The notes beneath the pieces are model-generated. The model worked only from the letters and a program-made list of their open reading frames with translations. It searched no databases and was not told the DNA's origin. Below, piece after piece: positions 29,958 through 40,404 of a DNA stretch of 64,000 bases (positions are counted from its first letter, which is position 1; each line of letters opens with the position of its first letter). The stretch comes from Pseudomonas frederiksbergensis (GTDB lineage Bacteria; Pseudomonadota; Gammaproteobacteria; Pseudomonadales; Pseudomonadaceae). Position numbers and translations under genes: made by a program. The stretch covers positions 1,229,501 through 1,293,500 of the forward strand of contig NZ_CP018319.1 in assembly GCF_001952935.1 (NCBI RefSeq). The letters run 5' to 3'.

Positions 29958-31067
29958 TCAGCCACGCGCGATCAAGGCAGCGTCAGCTTCGACCTTTTCG
30001 GCCGCTTTCTGGCGGATCAAGCGTTCAAGCTCATCCACCAGATTGTCATTCGTCAGTTTCTGCGCCGGCTTGCCATCGATGTAAATCAGGTTTGGCGTGC
30101 CGCCGGTCAAGCCGATATGGGCTTCCTTGGCTTCACCCGGTCCGTTGACCACGCAACCGATGACCGCGACATCCAGCGGCACCAGCAGGTCTTCGAGGCG
30201 CCCTTCCAGCTCGTTCATGGTCTTGACCACATCGAAGTTCTGCCGCGAGCAGCTCGGGCAGGCGATGAAGTTGATGCCACGGGAACGCAAATGCAGGGAT
30301 TTGAGAATGTCGTAGCCGACTTTCACTTCCTCGACCGGGTCGGCCGCCAACGAGATGCGAATAGTATCGCCAATCCCTTCGGCGAGCAGCATACCGAGGC
30401 CCACGGCGGATTTCACTGTGCCTGAACGCAAACCACCGGCTTCGGTGATGCCCAGGTGCAGCGGCTGGACGATTTCCTTGGCCAGCAAGCGGTAAGCGGC
30501 GACGGCCATGAACACGTCGGAAGCTTTCACACTGACCTTGAAGTCCTGGAAATTCAGGCGCTCAAGGTGTTCGACGTGACGCAGGGCAGATTCAACCAGC
30601 GCAGCCGGAGTCGGCTCGCCGTATTTCTTTTGCAGGTCTTTTTCCAGGGAACCGGCGTTCACGCCGATGCGGATCGGAATCCCGCGATCGCGAGCGGCAT
30701 CGACTACCGCACGCACGCGGTCTTCGCGGCCGATGTTGCCCGGATTGATGCGCAGGCAGTCAACGCCCAGTTCGGCTACACGCAGAGCGATTTTGTAGTC
30801 GAAGTGGATGTCGGCAACCAACGGCACCTTGACCAGTTGCTTGATCTTGCCGAAGGCTTCAGCGGCATCCATGTCGGGCACGGAAATACGCACGATATCG
30901 ACGCCAGCCGCTTCCAGACGATTGATCTGGGCCACGGTGGCGGCGACATCGTTGGTGTCGCTGTTGGTCATGCTCTGCACAGCGATAGGCGCATCGCCGC
31001 CAACAGGCACGTTACCGACCCAGATCTTGCGAGATTCGCGACGTTTGATTGGAGATTCGCCGTGCAT
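29958..31067 (-). CDS. ispG: 4-hydroxy-3-methylbut-2-en-1-yl diphosphate synthase
   Basis: The penultimate enzyme of the MEP isoprenoid pathway, a [4Fe-4S] reductase (GcpE). The N-terminal TIM barrel is followed by a reductase domain whose cluster ligands are C270 and C273 (CPSC) and C305 (GCVVNGPGE). The length of 369 residues is normal for the bacterial two-domain form. It depends on the isc machinery encoded 4 kb upstream on the same strand. It starts three bases after rodZ ends. Confidence 0.98.
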   Translation of the reverse strand: MHGESPIKRRESRKIWVGNVPVGGDAPIAVQSMTNSDTNDVAATVAQINRLEAAGVDIVRISVPDMDAAEAFGKIKQLVKVPLVADIHFDYKIALRVAELGVDCLRINPGNIGREDRVRAVVDAARDRGIPIRIGVNAGSLEKDLQKKYGEPTPAALVESALRHVEHLERLNFQDFKVSVKASDVFMAVAAYRLLAKEIVQPLHLGITEAGGLRSGTVKSAVGLGMLLAEGIGDTIRISLAADPVEEVKVGYDILKSLHLRSRGINFIACPSCSRQNFDVVKTMNELEGRLEDLLVPLDVAVIGCVVNGPGEAKEAHIGLTGGTPNLIYIDGKPAQKLTNDNLVDELERLIRQKAAEKVEADAALIARG

Positions 31068-31070
31068 GAC

Positions 31071-32087
31071 TTATTGACCCAACTTCAGGCGAGCAGTCTC
31101 GCCACTGGTGAACGGAGCGACATCAACCACCTGCCCGTTGTAGCTGACCTGCGCGCCGCGGGCGAAGCCCAGACGCACGGAAAACGGTGGCTTGCCGCTC
31201 ACGGAAACGTTTTCGCCTTTGCGCTTGAGACCGCTCAACAACACCTTGCCGGTGCCATCGGTCACTTGCGTCCAGCAATCGGCAGTGTATTGCAGTTGAA
31301 CCTGACCCTGGCCGGCAACCGGAGCAACCGCTGCCGAAGGGGGAATGGTCGGAGTAACCGAAGCGCTCGCAGGCGGGGTTGATACCACAGGAGCTGTCGG
31401 GGCTGGCGCGACTGGAATCGAGACAACCGGAGCGGTGCTGTGGGCAGGTGCAGCGGGCGCTGGTGCAACCGGTGCAGTCGCTTCAGTTTCGGCCGGCGCT
31501 TCAGCCGACGTATCGGCTTGCGGCAATGCAAGAGCGGTGGTGCCGTCAGCCTGACCTTGCGCGACGGCCTGGTCTTCCGGCTCGTCCAGCGGATGGATCT
31601 GCGTGGTGCCGTCAGCGCCTTCGACTTCCACGTGTTCCGGGCTCAGGCTAGTCAGGTCTTTGGTACGCAATGAGGTCTGATCCTGCCACCAGACAAAACC
31701 ACCACCGATCACTGCAAACAGCAACAGCAGGCTGACCACTCGCAAAATAGTATGGGAAACCCGAACCGGCTCTTCGATACGTCCCAGGCTATGGACGTTG
31801 CTGCCCTGGGAGTCGGTGCCGGTGGATTGGTCGAACTGCTGGACCAGTACGGTTTGATCCATGCCGAGCAATTTCGCGTAGGCACGAATATAACCGCGAG
31901 CAAAGGTATGCCCAGGCAGCTTGTCGAAAGCGCCGGCTTCCAGATTGCTCAGGGAATTAACGGTGAGGTTGAGCTTGAGGGCCACTTCGGCCAGCGACCA
32001 GCCATTGCTTTCGCGAGCCTGGCGTAAAGTTTCACCGGGATTAACGCGATTCGCTGCTACAACTTCGGGATGCGCCGCTTTCATCAT
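31071..32087 (-). CDS. rodZ: cell-shape protein RodZ
   Basis: A bitopic membrane protein that links MreB to the elongasome. The N-terminal helix-turn-helix of the Xre/RodZ type (about 15-85: GETLRQARESNGWSLAEVA) lies in the cytoplasm. A transmembrane helix follows near 110-134, then a long Ala/Pro/Thr-rich periplasmic linker, and the C-terminal DUF4115 domain (about 255-338: DCWTQVTDGTGKVL). 338 residues. The linker is low complexity. It overlaps the pilW stop by four bases (ATGA). Confidence 0.94.
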   Translation of the reverse strand: MMKAAHPEVVAANRVNPGETLRQARESNGWSLAEVALKLNLTVNSLSNLEAGAFDKLPGHTFARGYIRAYAKLLGMDQTVLVQQFDQSTGTDSQGSNVHSLGRIEEPVRVSHTILRVVSLLLLFAVIGGGFVWWQDQTSLRTKDLTSLSPEHVEVEGADGTTQIHPLDEPEDQAVAQGQADGTTALALPQADTSAEAPAETEATAPVAPAPAAPAHSTAPVVSIPVAPAPTAPVVSTPPASASVTPTIPPSAAVAPVAGQGQVQLQYTADCWTQVTDGTGKVLLSGLKRKGENVSVSGKPPFSVRLGFARGAQVSYNGQVVDVAPFTSGETARLKLGQ

Positions 32088-32842
32088 TGCTCCGACAGGT
32101 ATTGCTGATATTCCGGCGTACCGGGATAGAGTCGTTTTAGTTGCAGGCCAAAACTGGCGGCCTTGTCGCGATCATCAAACACTTTTGCCAGCCGAACGCC
32201 GAGCAATAGACTACGTGCATTTTGCTCGGTGAGCAGGCTAAAACGATCGTAATAGTCGCGCGCGGGCACATAATGCCTGTCTTCGAAGGACAACTCAGCC
32301 ATTTCCAGCAATGCACGCGGTTGTTGGCGATTCAACCGCAGGGCTTTTTCCAGCTGCTGCTGCGCCAGATCGCGCTGCCCCAGCTTCGAAGCGGTCATTC
32401 CGAGGTTCTCGAACACCCGCGAACGCTCAGGATACAAAGTGTCGGCCGCGGCCTGTTCAAAGCGCTCGTAAGCTTCTTTGTAGCGTTTCTCTTCGAAAAG
32501 AAAACTGCCGTAGTTGTTCAGGATTCGCGCATCGTTGGGGCTGGAAGACAGCGCCTTGCGAAAATGCTTATCCGCCAGCTCCGGCTCCATCTCTGCCTGG
32601 AATACCAGACCCAGCGCAGCGTTGGCATCCGGGTCCGAGTCATCCAGGTCCAGCGCTTTCTTCAACGGTACTTTCGCCCGTTCGGTCATGCCCTGCTGCA
32701 AGTACCCCAACCCCAGCTGCACATAGGCAACACGCGCTTCATCGCGCCCCTTGCTGGTCTTCATCGGGTTGAAATCGCCCGACAGGACACAACCAGCACA
32801 CAGGCTGGCCAACAGCAAAAGCAGCGCGAAGCGCAGGGACAT
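32084..32842 (-). CDS. pilW: type IV pilus biogenesis/stability lipoprotein PilW (PilF)
   Basis: The pilotin for outer-membrane insertion and multimerisation of the PilQ secretin; it is called PilF in P. aeruginosa. The signal peptide ends in a CAGC lipobox with C18. Six TPR-like repeats fill the remaining 252 residues, e.g. AYVQLGLGYLQQGMTERAKVP and ARILNNYGSFLFEEKRYKEA. It lies 12 bp after rlmN and is translationally coupled to rodZ. Confidence 0.93.
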   Translation of the reverse strand: MSLRFALLLLLASLCAGCVLSGDFNPMKTSKGRDEARVAYVQLGLGYLQQGMTERAKVPLKKALDLDDSDPDANAALGLVFQAEMEPELADKHFRKALSSSPNDARILNNYGSFLFEEKRYKEAYERFEQAAADTLYPERSRVFENLGMTASKLGQRDLAQQQLEKALRLNRQQPRALLEMAELSFEDRHYVPARDYYDRFSLLTEQNARSLLLGVRLAKVFDDRDKAASFGLQLKRLYPGTPEYQQYLSEQ

Positions 32843-32854
32843 AGAGATCCTCTC

Positions 32855-34003
32855 TTAATTATTGTTCGCAGCGTTCTGTGCGATATCGTTTTCGGCGCTC
32901 AACTCGCGCACGGCGATATAACGTTCGCTGCGACGGGTGCGATCCAGCACCTGTCCTACCAATTGGCCACACGCGGCATCGATGTCTTCACCGCGGGTGG
33001 TGCGGACGGTGACATTGAAGCCGGCATGGTGAAGCTGATCCTGGAAACGACGAATCGCGTTGTTGCTCGGACGCTCGTAACCGGAATGCGGGAACGGGTT
33101 GAACGGAATCAGGTTGATCTTGCACGGGATGTTCTTGAGCAACTCGATCATCTCAACGGCATGTTCAACCTTGTCGTTGATGTCCTTGAGCAAGGTGTAC
33201 TCGATGGTCAGCACGCGCTTCTCGCCCAGGGACGACATGTAACGCTGGCACGACTCGAGCAGCATCTTAAGCGGATATTTCTTGTTGATCGGCACCAATT
33301 GGTTACGCAATGCGTCGTTCGGTGCGTGCAGGGACAACGCCAGGGAGACGTCGATGTGCTTGGACAGCTCATCGATCATCGGCACCACACCCGATGTAGA
33401 CAGGGTTACGCGGCGCTTGGAGATCCCGTAGCCCAGGTCATCCATCATCAGATGCATGGCGGCAACGACGTTGTCGAAGTTCAGCAGCGGCTCACCCATG
33501 CCCATCATCACCACGTTGGTGATGGCACGGTCGGCGGTCGCCGGGATGCTGCCGAACGATTTATTGGCAATCCACACCTGACCGATCACTTCGGCGGCGG
33601 TGAGGTTGCTATTGAAACCTTGCTTGCCGGTGGAGCAGAAACTGCAATCCAGGGCACAGCCTGCCTGGGACGAAACGCACAAAGTTCCACGTTTGCCCTG
33701 GGGGATGTACACGGTCTCGACGCAGCTGCCGGACGCCACGCGCACCACCCACTTACGGGTGCCATCGGTGGAAATGTCCTCGCTGACCACTTCAGGACCG
33801 CGAACCTCGGCAATAGCCTTGAGCTTGTCGCGCAAGGCCTTGCTGACGTTCGTCATGGCGTCGAAATCATCGACGCCAAGGTGGTGAATCCATTTCATTA
33901 CCTGACCGGCACGGAAACGCTTCTCCCCGATCGAGTCGAAGAATTTTTCCATTTCCTGTTGAGTCAGACCCAGCAGGTTGGTTTTTACAGTCGATGTAGT
34001 CAT
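32855..34003 (-). CDS. rlmN: dual-specificity rRNA/tRNA (adenine-C2) methyltransferase
   Basis: A radical-SAM enzyme that methylates A2503 of 23S rRNA and A37 of some tRNAs. The CxxxCxxC cluster motif is C116, C120, C123 ([13 protein letters not shown]). [12 protein letters not shown] and the late catalytic cysteine region ([18 protein letters not shown]) are present. 382 residues. It is part of the ndk-rlmN-pilW-rodZ string downstream of the isc operon, and needs the Fe-S cluster that operon provides. Confidence 0.97.
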   Translation of the reverse strand: MTTSTVKTNLLGLTQQEMEKFFDSIGEKRFRAGQVMKWIHHLGVDDFDAMTNVSKALRDKLKAIAEVRGPEVVSEDISTDGTRKWVVRVASGSCVETVYIPQGKRGTLCVSSQAGCALDCSFCSTGKQGFNSNLTAAEVIGQVWIANKSFGSIPATADRAITNVVMMGMGEPLLNFDNVVAAMHLMMDDLGYGISKRRVTLSTSGVVPMIDELSKHIDVSLALSLHAPNDALRNQLVPINKKYPLKMLLESCQRYMSSLGEKRVLTIEYTLLKDINDKVEHAVEMIELLKNIPCKINLIPFNPFPHSGYERPSNNAIRRFQDQLHHAGFNVTVRTTRGEDIDAACGQLVGQVLDRTRRSERYIAVRELSAENDIAQNAANNN

Positions 34004-34031
34004 GGATTCACCTTCACTCTTAAGCCAATGC

Positions 34032-34457
34032 TTAGCGAGTGGTTACTTCAGTAGCTGCGAAGAAGTACGAGATTTCGCGAGCAGCAGCGGCTTCGGAGTC
34101 CGAACCGTGTACAGCGTTGGCGTCGATGGAATCAGCGAAGTCAGCGCGGATGGTGCCGGCAGCAGCTTCTTTAGGGTTGGTAGCGCCCATCAGCTCACGG
34201 TTCAGAGCGATAGCGTTTTCGCCTTCCAGAACCTGAACGACAACCGGGCCGGAGATCATGAAGGCAACCAGGTCGTTGAAGAAACCACGAGCGCTGTGCT
34301 CAGCGTAGAAGCCTTCAGCTTCAGCTTTGGACAGTTGCTTCAGTTTCGAAGCTACAACGCGCAGGCCAGCTTTTTCGAAACGAGTGGTGATCTCGCCGAT
34401 AACGTTTTTTGCAACAGCGTCAGGCTTGATGATGGAGAAAGTACGTTGAACAGCCAT
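34032..34457 (-). CDS. ndk: nucleoside diphosphate kinase
   Basis: Balances NTP and dNTP pools by transferring the gamma-phosphate through a phosphohistidine, H117 in NAVHGSDS. It also has the N-terminal FSIIKPDAV and [14 protein letters not shown] segments. The 141-residue length is standard. A 92-bp gap with a hairpin separates it from iscX, so it probably has its own promoter as well. Confidence 0.98.
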   Translation of the reverse strand: MAVQRTFSIIKPDAVAKNVIGEITTRFEKAGLRVVASKLKQLSKAEAEGFYAEHSARGFFNDLVAFMISGPVVVQVLEGENAIALNRELMGATNPKEAAAGTIRADFADSIDANAVHGSDSEAAAAREISYFFAATEVTTR

Positions 34458-34493
34458 GGTGTAACTCCAGAAACGGTAATTTGCGAAAAATTA

Positions 34494-34516
34494 AACCCGC
34501 GAATTATACGCGGGTT
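34494..34516 (-). terminator. terminator between iscX and ndk
   Basis: ACCCGCG pairs with CGCGGGT across a nine-base AT-rich loop; on the minus strand the second arm is followed by TTAATTTTT. It would end the isc operon after iscX. Confidence 0.65.
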
Positions 34517-34549
34517 CTTGGGTATTGCCTAACTGCATACGGCGCAGAC

Positions 34550-34750
34550 TCAGTCTGCTTCTTCGATCCAGGCGGCCTGAATGGCTTCAAGCACCTTCTC
34601 GCCACCGCGGGTCGGATCATCACTGAACTCCGGCAATGCCAGCACCCATTTGTGCAGATCGACGAAGTTCACATAACGCGGATCCACATCCGGCTTGGAT
34701 TCAGCCAGCTGGATCGCGATTTCCAGCACATCAACCCATTTCAGACTCAT
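34550..34750 (-). CDS. iscX: Fe-S assembly protein IscX
   Basis: A 66-residue acidic protein (DUF528) that binds IscS and acts as an iron-dependent regulator or adaptor of cluster assembly. The family sequence LKWVDVLEIAIQLAE, then DPRYVNFVDLHKWV is evident. It is the terminal gene of the isc operon, 14 bp after fdx. Confidence 0.96.
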   Translation of the reverse strand: MSLKWVDVLEIAIQLAESKPDVDPRYVNFVDLHKWVLALPEFSDDPTRGGEKVLEAIQAAWIEEAD

Positions 34751-34764
34751 TTCAGTTCCTTGAA

Positions 34765-35106
34765 TCAGTGCGGCGCTTCAGCCGCATGGTTGACCGAGTA
34801 TTTTGGAATTTCGACAGTCAGGTCTTCATTCCCGACAATCGCCTGACAGCCTAGACGCGATTGCGCCTCCAGACCCCAGGCACGATCCAGAAAGTCTTCT
34901 TCCAGCTCATCCGCTTCTTCCAGCGAGTCGAAACCTTCGCGGATGATGCAGTGGCAGGTGGTGCAGGCGCAGACGCCGCCACAGGCGCTTTCCATCTCGA
35001 TATGGTGTTCGTGGGCCAGCTCGAGAATGGATATGCCAGGCTCAGCCTCCACAACCATACCTTCCGGGCAGAACTTCTCGTGTGGCAGAAAAATGACCTG
35101 TGGCAT
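34765..35106 (-). CDS. fdx: ISC-type [2Fe-2S] ferredoxin
   Basis: Electron donor for Fe-S cluster assembly. The adrenodoxin-type ligands are C42, C48, C51 and C87, with an extra C46, as in E. coli Fdx. The 113-residue length is normal. It starts two bases after hscA ends on the minus strand. Confidence 0.97.
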   Translation of the reverse strand: MPQVIFLPHEKFCPEGMVVEAEPGISILELAHEHHIEMESACGGVCACTTCHCIIREGFDSLEEADELEEDFLDRAWGLEAQSRLGCQAIVGNEDLTVEIPKYSVNHAAEAPH

Positions 35107-35108
35107 CG

Positions 35109-36971
35109 TTATTCCTCAATCTCATTCAGGTTGCGCCCCGCCAGCGCGGCTTTCACCGTCGAGTCCAAGCGGCGGGCAGCAAAGGCGTCGGTCACTTGCG
35201 ACAGACGCTTGGTCTGCTGCTCGATGGCGTAACCATCGGTGCCTTTCATCAGTTCGGTCAGTTCCTGCATCTGCAATTCGATGACCATGCGCTCTTCGGC
35301 GTCGAGCAAGCGCTCGCCATCGACGTCGAGGGCGCCCTGCACCGCTTCGATCAGGCGCTGCGCATCGACCTGCTGTTCACGCAAGACACGAGCGACCTTG
35401 TCGTCGCTGGCGTGCTGGAAGGAATCCTTGAGCATCTTGGCAATTTCGCCGTCCGTCAGACCGTAGGACGGCTTGACCTGGATGCTGGCCTCAATGCCCG
35501 AGCCCAGCTCGCGGGCAGAAACATTGAGCAGACCGTCGGCATCGACCTGGAAAGTCACGCGAATCTTCGCCGCACCGGCCACCATCGCCGGAATGCCGCG
35601 CAATTCGAAGCGTGCCAGGGAGCGGCAGTCGCTGATCAGCTCGCGCTCGCCCTGCAATACGTGGATCGCCATGGCCGACTGGCCATCTTTATAAGTCGTG
35701 AAGTCCTGAGCGCGGGCGACAGGAATGGTGGTGTTGCGCGGAATCACCTTCTCCATCAGTCCGCCCATGGTTTCCAGCCCCAGGGACAACGGAATCACAT
35801 CGAGCAGCAGCAGTTCATCGCCATCGCGCTTGTTGCCGGCCAGCGTATCGGCCTGGATCGCGGCTCCGATGGCCACCACTTGATCCGGATCGATTTCGGT
35901 CAGCGGCTCGCGACCGAAGGCTTCTGCGACGGCTTCGCGGACGCGAGGCACACGGGTCGAACCGCCCACCATGACGACCGCGTGCACTTCGTCCAGCTCG
36001 ATGCCGGAATCACGCACAGCGCGGCGACAGGCTTTCAGGCTGCGGGCGACCATTGGCTCGATCAGCGCATTGAAGGCTTCACGGGTCAGCTCGGCTTTCC
36101 AGTCGCCATAAGCGACTTCAACGGACGAGGCATTGGTCAGGGCTTCTTTGGCCGCACAAGCGGTTTGCAGCAGATTGCGTTGCGCACCCGGATCGAGGTC
36201 AGCAGACAGACCGGCGCTCTCGATGATCCAGCCGGCAATTGCATGGTCGAAGTCATCGCCGCCCAGCGCGCTGTCGCCGCCGGTAGCCAAAACCTCAAAC
36301 ACACCGCCCGTCAGGCGCAGAATCGAAATATCGAAGGTACCGCCGCCCAGGTCATAAATGGCGACCAGGCCTTCAGCGTGCTGATCCAGACCGTAAGCCA
36401 CAGCGGCGGCAGTCGGCTCGTTGAGCAGCCGCAGCACGTTAAGGCCAGCCAGTTTGGCCGCATCCTTGGTGGCTTGACGCTGAGCATCGTCGAAATAGGC
36501 CGGAACGGTGATCACCGCACCTACCAGTTCGCCACCCAACGTCGCTTCGGCGCGCTGACGCAGCACTTTCAGGATATCGGCGGAAACTTCGACCGGGCTT
36601 TTCGGGCCCTGGATCGTGTCGATGAACGGCATGTGCGACTCGCCGCCGACGAAGCGGTACGGCAGTTGGTCGCCCAATTGCTTGACGTCGGACAAACCAC
36701 GACCCATCAAGCGCTTGACCGACAGCACGGTGTTCAAAGGGTCGGTGGCGGCAGCCAGCTTGGCCGACTCGCCGACTTCAACGCGATCAGCGTGGTAGCG
36801 CACCGCGGACGGCAGGATGACCTGCCCGTCAGCGTCAGCCAGAGGCTCGGAAAGACCACTGCGCAAAGCAGCGACCAGCGAATTGGTAGTGCCCAAGTCG
36901 ATCCCCACAGCCAGACGACGCTGGTGCGGTTGAGGACTTTGGCCGGGTTCGGCGATCTGCAGTAGGGCCAT
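35109..36971 (-). CDS. hscA: Fe-S assembly Hsp70 chaperone HscA
   Basis: A specialised DnaK homolog that binds the LPPVK motif of IscU and drives cluster transfer using ATP. The nucleotide-binding domain shows [24 protein letters not shown] and [16 protein letters not shown]; the substrate-binding domain begins around residue 390 ([14 protein letters not shown]). 620 residues, shorter than DnaK as expected. It lies between hscB and fdx. Confidence 0.98.
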   Translation of the reverse strand: MALLQIAEPGQSPQPHQRRLAVGIDLGTTNSLVAALRSGLSEPLADADGQVILPSAVRYHADRVEVGESAKLAAATDPLNTVLSVKRLMGRGLSDVKQLGDQLPYRFVGGESHMPFIDTIQGPKSPVEVSADILKVLRQRAEATLGGELVGAVITVPAYFDDAQRQATKDAAKLAGLNVLRLLNEPTAAAVAYGLDQHAEGLVAIYDLGGGTFDISILRLTGGVFEVLATGGDSALGGDDFDHAIAGWIIESAGLSADLDPGAQRNLLQTACAAKEALTNASSVEVAYGDWKAELTREAFNALIEPMVARSLKACRRAVRDSGIELDEVHAVVMVGGSTRVPRVREAVAEAFGREPLTEIDPDQVVAIGAAIQADTLAGNKRDGDELLLLDVIPLSLGLETMGGLMEKVIPRNTTIPVARAQDFTTYKDGQSAMAIHVLQGERELISDCRSLARFELRGIPAMVAGAAKIRVTFQVDADGLLNVSARELGSGIEASIQVKPSYGLTDGEIAKMLKDSFQHASDDKVARVLREQQVDAQRLIEAVQGALDVDGERLLDAEERMVIELQMQELTELMKGTDGYAIEQQTKRLSQVTDAFAARRLDSTVKAALAGRNLNEIEE

Positions 36972-37022
36972 CGTTATCAGGACTTATCTGTATATCAGGC
37001 GTGCGACCGGAGCGGCACTGGG

Positions 37023-37544
37023 TTAATCGTCGAGGCGCTCTTCTAACTGGCGCACTTCGTAGGTGAGCTTGTCGAGAAACTGCATGCGCCGCATCAGGCG
37101 TTCGGCCCGTTCACGTTGCGCAGCATCGTTCCAGCAAGCCGAGAAGCTTTGGTTCAGTTCATCCTGGGCAACCTTCAGGCGACGCTTGAAGACGGCAACG
37201 CCATTGAGGTCGGCACTGTCCTGCAGGTCTTCGAGCTCTTCACGCAACTCCATCTGCTGCAGAAGAAACTCCGGATCATGCACCGTGACCTCCAGCGGCA
37301 GCTCGCCACCATTCAAGGCGAGCAGGTAACGCGCGCGCTTGGGTGGATTTTTGAGCGTCTGGTAGGCCTCGTTGAGGCTCGCGGATTGCTCTAGCGCCAG
37401 CCGCTGCTCACGCTCGGAAGCATCAGCGAAGCGGTCTGGATGAACGCCGCGCGCCAACTCACGGTAGCGCGTAGCCAGCTGATCGAGGTCCAGATCGAAA
37501 CTCGGTTGCAGCTCAAATAAAGCGAAATGACAAGGAGTACCCAC
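37023..37544 (-). CDS. hscB: Fe-S assembly co-chaperone HscB
   Basis: A J-domain protein that delivers IscU to HscA and stimulates its ATPase. The J domain (1-75) has the HPD motif at 35-37 ([10 protein letters not shown]); a three-helix IscU-binding domain follows. The GTG at 37544 ([12 protein letters not shown]) is chosen because it gives the family N-terminus with an 8-bp gap to iscA, whereas the upstream extension overlaps iscA. AAATG-like sequence is not used. 173 residues. Confidence 0.95.
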   Translation of the reverse strand: MGTPCHFALFELQPSFDLDLDQLATRYRELARGVHPDRFADASEREQRLALEQSASLNEAYQTLKNPPKRARYLLALNGGELPLEVTVHDPEFLLQQMELREELEDLQDSADLNGVAVFKRRLKVAQDELNQSFSACWNDAAQRERAERLMRRMQFLDKLTYEVRQLEERLDD

Positions 37545-37552
37545 GACAAGCC

Positions 37553-37876
37553 TCAAATGTTGAAGCTTTCGCCGCAGCCACATTCACCGCGAACGTTGGG
37601 GTTGTTGAACTTGAAGCCTTCGTTCAACCCTTCCTTGACGAAATCGAGTTCGGTACCGTCCAGGTAGGCCAGGCTTTTCGGGTCGATGATCACTTTCTCG
37701 CCGTGACTTTCGAACACCTGATCCTCTGCAACCACCTCGTCGACAAACTCCAGCACGTAGGCAAGGCCGGAACAGCCTGTGGTGCGAACACCCAGACGAA
37801 TCCCTTCACCTTTGCCGCGCCCGTTGAGGGAGCGTCGCACGTGTTGAGCAGCCGCTTCTGTCATGCTGATAGCCAT
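37553..37876 (-). CDS. iscA: A-type Fe-S carrier IscA
   Basis: A-type carrier that passes clusters to apoproteins. The three invariant cysteines are C35 (TTGCSGLAY), C99 and C101 (GECGCGESF). The ATG at 37876 ([11 protein letters not shown]) gives the canonical 107 residues; an in-frame ATG eight codons upstream is less likely. Confidence 0.97.
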   Translation of the reverse strand: MAISMTEAAAQHVRRSLNGRGKGEGIRLGVRTTGCSGLAYVLEFVDEVVAEDQVFESHGEKVIIDPKSLAYLDGTELDFVKEGLNEGFKFNNPNVRGECGCGESFNI

Positions 37877-37910
37877 CGGTGACTCCTTACTCGTCGCCAA
37901 ATCTTGAAAG

Positions 37911-38297
37911 TCAGATCAAGCCTTTCTTCTGCTTGTAGTCGCGAACGGCCGCTTTGATAGCGTCTTCAGCAAGTACGGAGCAGTGAATTTTTACTGGCGG
38001 CAGAGCCAGTTCTTCGGCCAGCTGAGTGTTTTTGATGGTCTCTGCTTCATCCAGAGTCTTGCCTTTCATCCACTCGGTCGCCAGGGAGCTGGAGGCGATA
38101 GCCGAACCGCAACCGTAGGTCTTGAACTTGGCGTCTTCGATGATGCCTTGCTCGTTGACCTTGATTTGCAGGCGCATCACATCGCCGCACGCCGGAGCGC
38201 CGACCATGCCGGTGCCGACATCTGGGTCTTCCGCGTCCATCTTGCCGACGTTGCGCGGGTTCTCGTAGTGGTCGATGACCTTTTCGCTGTAAGCCAT
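37911..38297 (-). CDS. iscU: Fe-S cluster scaffold IscU
   Basis: The scaffold on which [2Fe-2S] clusters form. Ligands C37, D39, C63 and C106 are present, and the HscA recognition motif LPPVK is at 99-103. 128 residues, typical. It lies 84 bp after iscS, in a gap that could form a small hairpin (CCCTG paired with CAGGG). Confidence 0.98.
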   Translation of the reverse strand: MAYSEKVIDHYENPRNVGKMDAEDPDVGTGMVGAPACGDVMRLQIKVNEQGIIEDAKFKTYGCGSAIASSSLATEWMKGKTLDEAETIKNTQLAEELALPPVKIHCSVLAEDAIKAAVRDYKQKKGLI

Positions 38298-38381
38298 GAT
38301 TCTTAATCCTCACTCATCAGAGAGTCGCTCTTGAAGCCCTGCGCCCGAAGGTTCACAGGGCCGGTTTGCGGCGACTTGAAA

Positions 38382-39596
38382 TCAGTGTGCCGCCCACTCG
38401 ATTTTCGAAATGTCGACACCGTCTTTGTACATGTCCCACAGCGGCGACAGAGTGCGCAGCTTGGTAACGGCCTCGCAGACTTTCTGCGCGGCGTAGTCGA
38501 TTTCTTCTTCGGTGGTGAAACGGCCGAAGGTGAAGCGAATCGAGCTGTGTGCCAGTTCGTCGTTGCGGCCCAGGGCGCGCAGCACGTACGAAGGCTCAAG
38601 GGAAGCCGAGGTGCAGGCCGAACCGGACGAAACCGCCAGGTCCTTGAGCGCCATGATCAGCGACTCACCTTCAACGTAGTTGAAGCTCAGGTTCAGGTTG
38701 TGCGGAACACGAGCGGTCATGCTGCCGTTGATGTACAGCTCTTCCAGGCCTTCGACCTGTTTGAAGAAGCGGTCACTCAGGGCCTTGATGCGGATGTTCT
38801 CGGCAACCATGTCTTCCTTGGCTACCCGGAAGGCTTCGCCCATGCCGACGATCTGGTGGGTCGCCAGGGTGCCGGAACGCATGCCACGTTCGTGACCGCC
38901 GCCGTGCATGGTCGCTTCGATGCGAACACGCGGCTTGCGGCTCACGTACAGTGCGCCGATGCCTTTAGGGCCATAGGTTTTGTGGGCAGAGAACGACATC
39001 ATGTCGACTTTCAGCTTCGACAGGTCGATATCGACCTTGCCGGTGGACTGAGCGGCGTCGACGTGGAACAGGATGCCCTTGGAACGGGTCAGTTCGCCGA
39101 TGGCTGCGATGTCGTTGATGGTGCCGATTTCGTTGTTCACGTGCATGACCGAAACCAGGATGGTGTCGTCGCGCAGGGCGGCTTCGATCATCTCCGGAGT
39201 GACCAGGCCATCAGTGCGAGGCTCGATGTAGGTGACTTCGAAGCCTTCACGCTCCAGTTGGCGCATGGTGTCGAGGACAGCCTTGTGCTCAATCTTGGTG
39301 GTGATCAGGTGCTTGCCTTTAGTGGCATAGAAATGCGCCGCACCCTTGATTGCCAGGTTGTCGGACTCGGTGGCACCGGAGGTCCAGACGATTTCACGCG
39401 GATCGGCGTTAACCAGGTCAGCGACCTGACGACGAGCGTTTTCGACGGACTCTTCAGCTTTCCAGCCGAACACGTGGGAACGGGACGCCGGGTTACCGAA
39501 GTTTCCGTCGACCAGCAGGCATTCACTCATCTTTTGCGCGACACGCGGATCAACCGGGGTGGTCGCAGAGTAATCAAGGTAAATCGGCAATTTCAT
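38382..39596 (-). CDS. iscS: cysteine desulfurase IscS
   Basis: PLP enzyme that takes sulfur from cysteine for Fe-S clusters, tRNA thiolation and cofactors. The PLP lysine is K206 ([12 protein letters not shown]) and the persulfide cysteine is C328 ([10 protein letters not shown]). 404 residues with the usual [12 protein letters not shown] tail ending EWAAH. Confidence 0.98.
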   Translation of the reverse strand: MKLPIYLDYSATTPVDPRVAQKMSECLLVDGNFGNPASRSHVFGWKAEESVENARRQVADLVNADPREIVWTSGATESDNLAIKGAAHFYATKGKHLITTKIEHKAVLDTMRQLEREGFEVTYIEPRTDGLVTPEMIEAALRDDTILVSVMHVNNEIGTINDIAAIGELTRSKGILFHVDAAQSTGKVDIDLSKLKVDMMSFSAHKTYGPKGIGALYVSRKPRVRIEATMHGGGHERGMRSGTLATHQIVGMGEAFRVAKEDMVAENIRIKALSDRFFKQVEGLEELYINGSMTARVPHNLNLSFNYVEGESLIMALKDLAVSSGSACTSASLEPSYVLRALGRNDELAHSSIRFTFGRFTTEEEIDYAAQKVCEAVTKLRTLSPLWDMYKDGVDISKIEWAAH

Positions 39597-39646
39597 GGAC
39601 TATCTCCTAAATCAGGCTGGCTGGCGTGCCGCTAGCTCTTTGGCTG

Positions 39647-40138
39647 TCATTCGACGGCGGACGCTTCAATCTTGTCCAGGCGTGGCGCCTTGCTGTTGCA
39701 ACGGCGCTGATCCTGACGCTGGGCTACTTCTTGTACCTCACGGCGAGTGACAAGGTCAGCCAAGCTGATACCGCTGAGAAATTCGTGAATCTGCAGGCTC
39801 AGATCGCACCACAAGTGGTGGGTCAGGCAGGTGTCGCCTTGATGGCAATCACCCTGGCCCTGGCATTTGGTTGCATCGACCGATTCGTTCACCGCATCGA
39901 TCACCTGGGCGACCTGGATACCCTGCATGTCGCGCGACAGCTGATAGCCGCCGCCCGGACCACGGACGCTGGACACCAGATTGCTGCGGCGCAATTTGGC
40001 GAAGAGCTGTTCGAGGTAGGACAGGGAGATGCCTTGGCGCTCGGAGATATCGGCCAGGGACACCGGCCCGTGCTGCGCGTGCAACGCCAGGTCAAGCATG
40101 GCGGTCACGGCGTATCGGCCTTTTGTAGTCAGTCGCAT
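39647..40138 (-). CDS. iscR: Fe-S sensing regulator IscR
   Basis: Rrf2-family repressor of the isc operon that senses Fe-S status through its own [2Fe-2S] cluster. Winged helix at 1-75 ([30 protein letters not shown]). Cluster ligands C92, C98 and C104 with H107 are all present. ATG at 40138 (MRLTTKG) gives 163 residues. It is the first gene of iscRSUA-hscBA-fdx-iscX and has two IscR-like boxes upstream, consistent with autoregulation. Confidence 0.97.
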   Translation of the reverse strand: MRLTTKGRYAVTAMLDLALHAQHGPVSLADISERQGISLSYLEQLFAKLRRSNLVSSVRGPGGGYQLSRDMQGIQVAQVIDAVNESVDATKCQGQGDCHQGDTCLTHHLWCDLSLQIHEFLSGISLADLVTRREVQEVAQRQDQRRCNSKAPRLDKIEASAVE

Positions 40139-40177
40139 GGACAATTACCACGGAGTTCGGAATGGGGCGAGTATGCA

Positions 40178-40202
40178 ATTCCCGAGTATTTAAGTCAACT
40201 AT
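40178..40202 (-). promoter_or_regulatory. type 1 IscR binding site before iscR
   Basis: On the minus strand this 25-bp box reads ATAGTTGACT, then TAAA, then TACTCGGGAAT. That closely matches the gammaproteobacterial type 1 site bound by cluster-loaded IscR. It is 40 bp upstream of the iscR start and overlaps the likely promoter: TTGACT can serve as a -35 box. Confidence 0.75.
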
Positions 40203-40228
40203 AAGACCTAGTGCTTTACTCGGGATTA
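40203..40228 (+). promoter_or_regulatory. possible second IscR-like half site
   Basis: In the opposite orientation, TTTACTCGGGAT at 40215-40226 repeats the right half of the type 1 box, preceded by a poorer left half. E. coli PiscR also carries several boxes, so a second, weaker site is plausible. Confidence 0.4.
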
Positions 40229-40297
40229 CCCGCAAAAGAGCGGGCGCATCATAGCAAAGGCTGGCGGCGTACAGCCAGCAATTGCGCGTTATCGTTC

Positions 40298-40390
40298 ATC
40301 GCGAGCAGGCTCACTCCCACACCAGACCTTCGTCGAACACAGAATATGTGGGCACAGAAGATCCAATGTGGGAGCGGGCTTGCTCGCGAA
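40298..40390. repeat. hybrid REPIN between iscR promoter and cysE
   Basis: The left arm (40298-40321) is of the GCGAGCAGGCTCACTCC subtype. The right arm (40367-40390) is of the GTGGGAGCGGGCTTGCTCGC subtype. The two arms therefore come from different REP subtypes, unlike the matched pairs at 2692, 17942 and 43000. Confidence 0.8.
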
Positions 40391-40404
40391 GAGGTCGGCG
40401 CGGT

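Noticed and set aside
36133..36357. Short plus-strand frames inside hscA, secD, guaA and other core genes
   Set aside because: All lie antisense to or out of frame with complete, well-conserved genes and lack RBS or motifs.
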